Origin: Patulibacter sp. SYSU D01012
Lineage (GTDB): Bacteria > Actinomycetota > Thermoleophilia > Solirubrobacterales > Solirubrobacteraceae
Assembly: GCF_017916475.1 (NCBI RefSeq)
Contig: NZ_JAFMTB010000001.1
Coordinates: forward strand, 1,450,849-1,514,848
Direction of reading: 5' to 3'
Length of the DNA: 64,000 nt
The position numbers were made by a program, and so were the translations under genes. The notes beneath the pieces were generated by a model. That model worked only from the letters and a program-made list of their open reading frames with translations, made no database searches and had not been told where the DNA came from. The first letter of the stretch is position 1, and each line of letters begins with the position of its first letter. Below are positions 58,491 to 64,000 of the stretch, one piece after another.

Positions 58491-59663
58491 ATGACCACGA
58501 CCACGACGGCCCGGCGGCGGCGACCGCGGCCGAAGCTCGAGAAGACGAAGGTCGCGGGCGTCTGGCGCCGCGGCGACCGCTTCGCCTACACCTGGCGCGA
58601 CGGCGCAGGGCGGCAGCGGTGGGGGACCGCCGACACGCTCGCCGGCGCCAGCCAGGCAAAGGCGCGACGGACGGCCCGCCGCAGTGACGTCGACGCGCTG
58701 CTCGTCCGCGTCTACGCGCTGGAGTGGGTCGAGCGGTACCTGGGCCGCACGTCGAGGGGCATCCGTGACGTCACGCGCCGCGAGTACCGCCGTGACCTCG
58801 AGCAACACGTCCTCCCGCTGCTCGGTGCCCGCCGGCGGCTCGTCGACCTCACCCCGCGCCACGTCGCCGATGTCGTCGCCGCCCTAAGCCGGCAGGGCCT
58901 CGCCGACCGGACCGTGCGGAAGGTCATCGCGCCGCTCCGGGCCTGCCTCGCCACCGCCGTCGAGGAAGGCCTGATCCCCTCGAACCCGTGCACTGGCGTC
59001 CGGCTCCCGGTCCGGCTGGAGGTGCAGGAGGACGAGGACGCGTCCGCTCGTCGGCTCACCGACGAGGAGCTCGTCCGGGTTCTCCAAGCCGCCCCGGCCG
59101 GCTGGTCGGACCTGCTGCTCCTGCTCGCCCTCGCCGGCCTGCGGATCAGCGAGGCGCTCGCCTTGCGGTGGAAGGACGTCGTCCTCGTCGGCTACCCGGT
59201 GGTGAAGGTGCGCCGCGCACTGCGCAACGGCCAGTTCGCCGCGCCGAAGTCTCGCCACGGCCACCGGGACATCCCGATCCCGGCGTCGCTCGTCGACGCC
59301 CTGGTCGCCCGCCGGCGCACCGCAGGGTCACCGCGCGGCGACGAGCTGGTCTTCTCGGGCACCGACGGTCGCCCGCTCGACGACGGCTACGCCCGCCGCA
59401 AGTCGATCCAGCCCGCCGCGGCCGCCGCCGGCGTGCCCTGGGCGTCGTTCCACACGTTGCGCCACACGTGCGCCAGCAGGCTCTTCGACGCCGGGTGGGA
59501 CGTCAAGCAGGTGCAGCTCTTCCTCGGCCACCACGCGCCGTCGTTCACGCTCGACACCTACGTCCACCTGATGAGCGACGCGCTCCCGGCGCCGCTCGAG
59601 CGGCCGCCGGCCGGCGCGGGGCTCCAGAACGACGAACGCCCCCGCCGGGAGGCGGGGGCGTAG
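58491..59663 (+). CDS. Tyrosine recombinase (integrase family)
   Basis: 390 residues. A basic start and AP2-like DNA-binding N-terminus (KVAGVWRRGDRFAYTWRDGA), a SAM-like core-binding domain (about 75-165) and the catalytic domain with R218 (LAGLRISEAL), H321-T-L-R324, H347 (LGHH) and nucleophile Y357 (TYVHL). All active-site residues are present. It is a second recombinase in the prophage, far from either att site. The start at 58491 fits the TACCGT hexamer; an in-frame start at 58425 is less likely. Confidence 0.9.
   Translation: MTTTTTARRRRPRPKLEKTKVAGVWRRGDRFAYTWRDGAGRQRWGTADTLAGASQAKARRTARRSDVDALLVRVYALEWVERYLGRTSRGIRDVTRREYRRDLEQHVLPLLGARRRLVDLTPRHVADVVAALSRQGLADRTVRKVIAPLRACLATAVEEGLIPSNPCTGVRLPVRLEVQEDEDASARRLTDEELVRVLQAAPAGWSDLLLLLALAGLRISEALALRWKDVVLVGYPVVKVRRALRNGQFAAPKSRHGHRDIPIPASLVDALVARRRTAGSPRGDELVFSGTDGRPLDDGYARRKSIQPAAAAAGVPWASFHTLRHTCASRLFDAGWDVKQVQLFLGHHAPSFTLDTYVHLMSDALPAPLERPPAGAGLQNDERPRREAGA
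59637..59660. terminator. Strong hairpin overlapping the recombinase 3' end
   Basis: CGCCCCCGCC (59637-59646) and GGCGGGGGCG (59651-59660), a perfect 10-bp stem with loop GGGA, immediately before the stop TAG (59661-59663). It can stop both the recombinase transcript and the leftward operon ending at 59686. Confidence 0.65.
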
Positions 59664-59685
59664 AAGCGCTCCGGGAGCGGCCTGG

Positions 59686-59964
59686 CTACGTGGCCGGCCC
59701 CTCGCGGAGGTAGCGGTCCAGCTCGCGTCGCCGGAACCGGAGGCTGCGGCCGTCCTGCTCGGCCACGAGCGCGTTGCGGCGGCGGAGCTCGTAGATCCGG
59801 CTGGCGTCGACCTGCAGGTAGCCCGCGGCCTGTGCCGTCGTGAGGACGTCGTCCGGGTGCCGTGTCGGTACCTCGAGGCGGCCGCGGAGCGCGTCGGCGA
59901 GCGCGTCGAGCTCGACGTCGGTAGCGGCGGCAAGGACCGCGGACAGGATGCCGGCTGCGGTCAC
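59686..59964 (-). CDS. Excisionase-like HTH_17 protein
   Basis: 92 residues. The C-terminal 60 form the MerR-like excisionase HTH: DDVLTTAQAAGYLQVDASRI, YELRRRNALVAEQDGRSLRF, RRRELDRYLREG. Starts with a GTG overlapping the upstream stop. Next to a tyrosine recombinase it may be its directionality factor, though the same fold also occurs in simple regulators. Confidence 0.75.
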   Translation of the reverse strand: MTAAGILSAVLAAATDVELDALADALRGRLEVPTRHPDDVLTTAQAAGYLQVDASRIYELRRRNALVAEQDGRSLRFRRRELDRYLREGPAT

Positions 59965-60299
59965 GTGGCCCGGCCGCCGCAGGAGGCGAAGAGGACGGCC
60001 GCGGTCTCGGCAGCGACGCGCACGATCGGCGCTACCTTCTGCGCCGCGGCGTCGCCCGCCGCGGCGCCACCGCGGCGGGCTTCCGCGCAGACGAGGATCG
60101 CCGCCCAGCCGATGAGGTCGAGAGCCTCCTCGTACATCTCGCCCCACAGCTCCTCGGAGCCGCGCGAGAGCGACACGTCCCCGTACTCGATCGCGCCCTT
60201 CGCGAGGCGGACGCCGACGTCCACCTCGAGGGGAGCGGAGATCCCGAACGACGCAAGGGCTTCGGGCGGGCGGGTCGGGCGCGTCGGGGCCTCGCTCAT
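59961..60299 (-). CDS. Unidentified phage protein
   Basis: 112 residues: disordered start, PLEVDVGVRLAKGAIEYGDV, LWGEMYEEALDLIGWAAILV and a helical Ala-rich end. No motif recognised. Four-base overlaps on both sides. Confidence 0.65.
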   Translation of the reverse strand: MSEAPTRPTRPPEALASFGISAPLEVDVGVRLAKGAIEYGDVSLSRGSEELWGEMYEEALDLIGWAAILVCAEARRGGAAAGDAAAQKVAPIVRVAAETAAVLFASCGGRAT

Positions 60300-60973
60300 G
60301 CCGGGTCCGCCTGACCCTCGTTTGCCCGAGACGTGAGGGCGTCCGGGTCATCGGCGACCTCGACCGTCCCGGTGGCGGTCGGCACCACGGCCGACTGGCC
60401 GGCGCCGACGAACGCGCGCCGCGCCCAGCCATCACGCACCAGGCGCCGCATCTGCTGACGGCACGCGTCCATGCGGGCCTTCTCGCGCTGGCCGAAGGTC
60501 AGGTAGCTCGGGACGAGCGCGTAGCCGAGGCGCGCCGCGTCAGCGGCAACCCGCAGCGCTTCGCGATCCGCCGGCGTGAGCGTCGGGAGTGGCGCGGGCG
60601 GAGCATGCAGCTTGCGGTGCTGCCAGACGTTGAGGGCGAGGTCACCGTCATCGGTCAGGCGGAGCTCGCGGTAGGTCTTGGTCACAGTGCGGGTACGGTC
60701 ACCCGGGTAAACGTTGCGCGTCTCGTGGCGAACCACCTCGTGCTGGTCGTCGAGCCACCCATGCTTCACGCACGCCGCCACGCTGGCGTGGCGCTGTCTG
60801 CTCGCGGTCCATCCGATGATTCGCGCCGTGTTCGTTTCGCGGTCGATCACCTCGTAGGCGAACTGCGCGATCGCGCCATAGGGCTCCTGGTCCCAGAGGA
60901 GCACGTGGCCCTCGTCAGCGGACGCGATGACGCTGCGGAGGACGCGCACCTGGGCATCGCTAGGCACCCGCAT
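60296..60973 (-). CDS. Unidentified protein, possibly DNA-associated
   Basis: 225 residues from ATG 60973. The N-terminal half resembles a winged helix (SDAQVRVLRSVIASADEGHV, RHASVAACVKHGWLDDQHEV, ETRNVYPGDRTRTVTKTYRE, LRLTDDGDLAL) and the C-terminal half is helical and basic. It overlaps the zinc-motif gene by 14 bases. Confidence 0.65.
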   Translation of the reverse strand: MRVPSDAQVRVLRSVIASADEGHVLLWDQEPYGAIAQFAYEVIDRETNTARIIGWTASRQRHASVAACVKHGWLDDQHEVVRHETRNVYPGDRTRTVTKTYRELRLTDDGDLALNVWQHRKLHAPPAPLPTLTPADREALRVAADAARLGYALVPSYLTFGQREKARMDACRQQMRRLVRDGWARRAFVGAGQSAVVPTATGTVEVADDPDALTSRANEGQADPA

Positions 60974-61409
60974 CGCGTCGCTCCTCCTGCCCCGACTCGG
61001 TGTCGTCGGGGGCGTCGAAGACCTCGTAGTCGCCGGTGAGCCGGACGACCCGGCCGCTATTGAGCCGCACCCGCGTGAGCGGGATGCCGTCCTCGTCCTC
61101 CTGCGCGAGCACGACACCGGACACGGGGCGCACCCACGAGTCGCCGTCGCCGTCGGTCCACTCCATCGTCGCGCCCGCCGGCAAGGGCTGGCCGACCGGC
61201 ACCTCGTCAGGACGGAGGTGACGCCCGATCTGCCCCGACACGGCGTCCCCGTGCTGCGGGTTCTCGGCCTCCTCGCGCGCGGCCTCCTCGCGCGCCAGGT
61301 CGGCGTTGTGGTTCTCCGCGCCGCAGCCGGAGCAGATGCCGAAGTCGTCGGACTCCGGGTGCATCTGCACCTCGTCACCGCAGACGTAGCAGGGGCACTT
61401 GGTGCTCAT
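60960..61409 (-). CDS. Zinc-ribbon small protein
   Basis: 149 residues. Two CxxC pairs at the start (CPCYVCGDEV, GICSGCGAEN) make a zinc ribbon; a beta-rich middle (TMEWTDGDGDSWVRPVSGVV, RVRLNSGRVVRLTGDYEVF) resembles an SH3-like barrel. Function unknown. Confidence 0.68.
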   Translation of the reverse strand: MSTKCPCYVCGDEVQMHPESDDFGICSGCGAENHNADLAREEAAREEAENPQHGDAVSGQIGRHLRPDEVPVGQPLPAGATMEWTDGDGDSWVRPVSGVVLAQEDEDGIPLTRVRLNSGRVVRLTGDYEVFDAPDDTESGQEERRDAGA

Positions 61410-61627
61410 GCGCCCTCCTCCGGGCTGCGCTTGATCTGCCCCGACGTAGAAGCTCCAGACGACCGCTTCGCGGCGGTCTCCACGAACTGCTCCGTGACGA
61501 GGCCGCGGATGCCGTCGAGGGCGCTGTGGACGTCCTCGACGCTCGGTTGCTCGGGCAGGTCGCCGTAGATCACGTAGCCGTGCACGACGACCAGAACCCG
61601 GTTGCCGTCTCCCACGTGGATACTCAT
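61406..61627 (-). CDS. Small unidentified phage protein
   Basis: 73 residues, with a beta start (MSIHVGDGNRVLVVVHGYVI) and a helix (VEDVHSALDGIRGLVTEQFV). ATGA overlaps on both sides. No family recognised. Confidence 0.6.
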   Translation of the reverse strand: MSIHVGDGNRVLVVVHGYVIYGDLPEQPSVEDVHSALDGIRGLVTEQFVETAAKRSSGASTSGQIKRSPEEGA

Positions 61628-61857
61628 GCGCCGCCGTCACCCAGCTGGCCGCCCAGCGCGTCGTCCGTGCCGGTCGGCTCGGGCGCGCCGAGCACGCTGG
61701 GGCGCGGTGCGTTGGCGGGCAAGACCGTCGCGGTCCAGCCCTCACCGAGGGCCCCGGAGATGCGGCCCAGCGTCTCGAGGTCGACCGGGCAGTACACGTC
61801 GACGACCTCCTCGGAGACCACGTTCGACAGGCGCAGGATGCTCGTCACCGGGGTCAC
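61624..61857 (-). CDS. Small unidentified phage protein
   Basis: 77 residues starting with GTG (VTPVTSILRLSNVVSEEVVD); ends in a Gly/Pro/Asp-rich tail. Four-base overlap with the next gene. No family recognised. Confidence 0.6.
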   Translation of the reverse strand: MTPVTSILRLSNVVSEEVVDVYCPVDLETLGRISGALGEGWTATVLPANAPRPSVLGAPEPTGTDDALGGQLGDGGA

Positions 61858-61861
61858 GCGA

Positions 61862-62860
61862 TCACTTCCCCGCTCGCACGGCGGACGCGACGCCGTCGCC
61901 GGTGCCGTCGACGATGAGGGTGCACTGGTCGCCGCCCTTGCACTCCTTGGCGATCTCGAGGCCGATGAGGCCCTTGTTCGCCTTGAGCGCGCGGCCGCGG
62001 ATGCGGATGGACTCGGCGTCGGCCGCGGCGGTCTTCACGGCCTGCTTCGACGCCTGCGTCCGGGCCTGCTCGGTCGTCACGCGGTCGATGTTGGTCTGGA
62101 CCTCCTTGGGGAGGGAGATCCGGCGGACGCGGACGCGGAAGTCGGTGAGGTAGCCGCCGCCGAGCTTCTGTGCGACCTGGCGCTGGACGACGGGGGCGAT
62201 CGTGGAGTAGACGCGCTCGGGGTTCGAGACGGGGATGTCGCGGCGCGGGTCGATCGCGCGGCAGGACGGCTCGAAGTCGGCGCAGTAGACGCGTCCGAAC
62301 TGGTCCTTGAAGACGGCGTTGACCTCGGGGGTGACGAGCTGGTCGAGGAACTTGGTCCAGCCCTCGCCGCCGCCGTCGCCCGGGCGCTTGCCGCCATACT
62401 TGCGGGAGCCGAGGCCGGTAGCGAACTCGCGGGCCTCGGCGGGGTCCTTCTCGCCGATGAAGCGGAAGCCGACCTGGCCCTGGACCTGGACCTTCTTGCC
62501 GTCGAGGGTGGTGACGGAGACGTCGAAGTCCTGGAAGCGGACGGTGCGGTAGGCGGGGTAGGTGTCCATCCCGTCCCAGGTGCCGGTGATGTGCAGGCCG
62601 GGGTTGACGAGGTCGCCCTTGATCTTCTTGCGGGCGCCGTCGAGCGGGCCGCCGCCCTTGACGAACCCGACCTCGCCCTGGGGGACGGTGGCGCAGGCGG
62701 ACCAGAATGCGATCCCGCCGCCGAGGACGAGCAGGGTGGCGAGGATGGCGAGGCCGAGGCGGCGGGTGAAGCGACGGTTCTCTCGGAGCATCTGCGCGTA
62801 CGCGTCGGGATCGTGTTGGGCGGCGCGGCGGAGCGAGTGGCTCTCGTGGTACGGGGACAT
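61862..62860 (-). CDS. SPFH/band-7 (prohibitin-like) membrane protein
   Basis: 332 residues. A cytoplasmic start (1-33), one membrane helix (LGLAILATLLVLGGGIAFW), then an SPFH domain: PQGEVGFVKGGG, NPGLHITGTWDGMDTYPAYR, FDVSVTTLDGKKVQVQGQVG, and a helical tail (TEQARTQASKQAVKTAAADA) of the oligomerising type. Cellular relatives scaffold membrane microdomains and proteases such as FtsH (HflKC). In a prophage it might protect CII-like or membrane targets, or block superinfection. That is speculation. Confidence 0.85.
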   Translation of the reverse strand: MSPYHESHSLRRAAQHDPDAYAQMLRENRRFTRRLGLAILATLLVLGGGIAFWSACATVPQGEVGFVKGGGPLDGARKKIKGDLVNPGLHITGTWDGMDTYPAYRTVRFQDFDVSVTTLDGKKVQVQGQVGFRFIGEKDPAEAREFATGLGSRKYGGKRPGDGGGEGWTKFLDQLVTPEVNAVFKDQFGRVYCADFEPSCRAIDPRRDIPVSNPERVYSTIAPVVQRQVAQKLGGGYLTDFRVRVRRISLPKEVQTNIDRVTTEQARTQASKQAVKTAAADAESIRIRGRALKANKGLIGLEIAKECKGGDQCTLIVDGTGDGVASAVRAGK

Positions 62861-62881
62861 GGGTCTTCTCCTGGGTGTGGG

Positions 62882-63121
62882 TCAGCGGCGCCCGTGCGGG
62901 TGCCGACGTCGGTTGCTCGTGTTGCGCCGCGAGCGGGCGACTGCGCGCTCGCGGCGTCGGAGGTGCAGGCGTGCTTCGCGCGGAAGCGCCACGGGGCCGA
63001 ACTGCACGAGGATGTGCGGCCCCAGCCCTTCGAGCCGGCGTTGCAGCGCCCGGAAGCCCTCGATGGCCTCCTCGCAGGCCGCGGTGAAGCGGACGACGAT
63101 GTCCAGCGATCCGGGGGTCAT
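62882..63121 (-). CDS. Small basic unidentified protein
   Basis: 79 residues: a helical N-terminus (DIVVRFTAACEEAIEGFRAL, QRRLEGLG) and a very Arg-rich end. The ATG overlaps the upstream stop (ATGA). No family recognised. Confidence 0.55.
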   Translation of the reverse strand: MTPGSLDIVVRFTAACEEAIEGFRALQRRLEGLGPHILVQFGPVALPREARLHLRRRERAVARSRRNTSNRRRHPHGRR

Positions 63122-63825
63122 GCGGCCTCCCGGCCGTCGTAGGTGCCGAGGGTGGTGCGTTGGCCGGCGAGGATCGCGGCGACGGCCTCGCGGCCGATGT
63201 CGACCTCGCGGGCGATGGCGCGGTCGGTCATGCCGGTGCGGTGCAGCTCGACGACCCGGCGGACGATCTCGGAGGGAGCCGGCTGCGGCTCCCCGAGCTC
63301 GCCGCCGTAGCCGTTCCGCAGACGGGTCTTCTTGAGCGTGGCGACGCTGATCTCGCCGGCACGCAGGCTCTCGAGGTGCGCGGCGCGGCGGGCGGGGATG
63401 CCGCGGTAGCGCCGGCAGATGTAGTCGTCGCGTTCCGGGCCGGACGCTGCCGGGGCGTTCGGCCCGCGCGGAGCCTTCGCGCTGTGGGTGGTCTGGTAGA
63501 GGTCCTCGGCGGCGCGGAAGATCGTGTCGCGGGTGCGGAGAGGATCGCCGCCGTTGACGAGGTCGGCGTCGCGCGCGGCGTCGAGCGCGGCGGACCAGTG
63601 GTCGAGCTGCGACGGGCACCCGCACGAGCAGACCGGGGTGGCGCGCGGCGCCGACGCGCCCGACTTGGACCGGGCGATCATCGTCTCGCGGAGCTGCGCG
63701 CCGGGCGCTTCGGCGACGAGCCGGAATCCGGCGAGAAGCGCGCGGCGGTGGCGCTCCAAGTCGGCCCAGCCCATCGCGTCGACCGCGGTGATGAGAGCGG
63801 CCGGGTGAAGGTCGACGGCGGTCAC
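63118..63825 (-). CDS. HTH protein, first gene of the right-end operon
   Basis: 235 residues from a GTG. The middle has a CSCGCPSQ Cys pair and YICRRYRGIPARRAAHLESL; the C-terminus has a Hin-like HTH (IVRRVVELHRTGMTDRAIAR, EVDIGREAVAAILAG). The promoter should lie in 63826-63900, next to attR, so the operon is cut loose from host sequence at excision. Target unknown. Confidence 0.7.
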   Translation of the reverse strand: MTAVDLHPAALITAVDAMGWADLERHRRALLAGFRLVAEAPGAQLRETMIARSKSGASAPRATPVCSCGCPSQLDHWSAALDAARDADLVNGGDPLRTRDTIFRAAEDLYQTTHSAKAPRGPNAPAASGPERDDYICRRYRGIPARRAAHLESLRAGEISVATLKKTRLRNGYGGELGEPQPAPSEIVRRVVELHRTGMTDRAIAREVDIGREAVAAILAGQRTTLGTYDGREAA

Positions 63826-63897
63826 GCTCGCCCTTGGAACGAACGCGGAGCGGTGGGGTGCCTCGGCAACGATCTCCTCCTAGAAGCGCCGAAATGC

Positions 63898-63910
63898 AAG
63901 ACGACCTGCT
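63898..63910 (+). other. Left half of attP (inside attR)
   Basis: AAGACGACCTGCT. Its outer AAGACG is the inverse complement of CGTCTT at 23719-23724, just right of the attL core, so excision would create an attP of 36 bases with inverted arms around the core. Confidence 0.6.
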
Positions 63911-63923
63911 GACGAAGGTCAAC
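63911..63923 (+). repeat. attR core (13-bp repeat)
   Basis: GACGAAGGTCAAC, the second copy of the att core. Sequence to the right continues the sigma factor in frame. Confidence 0.9.
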
Positions 63924-64000
63924 CGCTCCATCACCGAGGGGCGTGCCAGCCTGCGCGCCGGCGTGCGCGGGATCGCGGCGGGCGAGACCTGCGCGGCGGC
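63912..64000 (+). pseudogene. Sigma-70 family factor, 3' part (cut by window edge)
   Basis: In the frame of the att core: TKVN then RSITEGRASLRAGVRG, IAAGETCAA, open to the edge. This completes the recognition helix of region 4 and runs on into the usual C-terminal end of this sigma type. It has no start of its own. Joining 23211-23714 to 63924 onward restores one uninterrupted frame. Confidence 0.85.

Larger units (their letters stand above)
23702..63923 (+). mobile_element. Complete contractile-tail prophage, about 40.2 kb
   Basis: Bounded by the 13-bp att repeats and carrying a full set: serine integrase next to attL, repressor and replication genes, packaging, head, contractile tail, baseplate, fibre, lysis and cargo genes, with no frame-disrupting lesion in any core gene apart from possible programmed frameshifts. 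It therefore looks functional. Temperate state is shown by integrase and repressor. The late genes run leftward from 57.8 to 33.9 kb. Confidence 0.93.

Noticed and set aside
57773-58687. Open frames of 270-300 codons on both strands in the late-promoter gap
   Set aside because: Trp/Arg/Gly- or Pro/Ser/Arg-rich composition, no ribosome site, no hexamer, and they run into the recombinase gene in the wrong frame.

Overview
The window is very GC-rich actinobacterial DNA. Gene content, the high GC and the gene style (GTG starts, 4-bp start/stop overlaps, promoters that abut the start codon) suggest a Thermoleophilia/Solirubrobacterales-type host. This placement is inference. Bases 1 to about 23,700 are host chromosome; about 23,702 to 63,923 is one complete prophage; the last 77 bases are host again.

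Host part, left to right: end of an unidentified gene, a lipoprotein, a class B penicillin-binding protein with a MecA-type N-domain (minus strand) divergent from a MarP-like membrane serine protease, a type IA topoisomerase, an AddB/AddA-type recombination nuclease-helicase pair, a YihY/BrkB membrane protein (minus strand, stop codon overlapping that of addA), the glutamate synthase pair gltB-gltD, a TetR regulator, an unidentified Cys-rich-N-terminus protein and a sigma-70-family gene.

The prophage (about 40.2 kb) sits inside that sigma gene. A 13-bp repeat, GACGAAGGTCAAC, marks both ends (23,702 and 63,911). The codons after the right copy continue the sigma reading frame exactly where the left copy breaks it, inside the region 4 recognition helix. 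From the left: large serine integrase (plus); leftward early operon (small proteins, HTH protein, DnaB-like helicase, initiator gene carrying iteron-like repeats, small proteins, XRE regulator); divergent HTH repressor; secreted six-Cys cargo protein; PIN-type toxin-antitoxin pair; a leftward late operon read from 57.8 kb down to 33.9 kb. The late operon order is small gene, HNH, small and large terminase, portal, MuF-type protein, scaffold, capsid, connectors, sheath, tube, assembly chaperones, tape measure, LysM protein, hub, baseplate, fibre, lysis proteins and tail-tip proteins. The sheath, J-like and gp25-like proteins show a contractile-tail (myovirus) phage. To the right lie a tyrosine recombinase (plus), a leftward operon of mostly unidentified small genes with an excisionase-like HTH protein and an SPFH/band-7 membrane protein, then attR.

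Two themes recur. Many host and phage genes have a TAnnnT hexamer 6 to 10 bases before the start codon, implying leaderless or near-leaderless mRNAs. The phage interrupts a transcription factor gene, so lysogeny and excision should switch that factor between a truncated and a full form. No tRNA, rRNA, CRISPR array or insertion sequence was seen.
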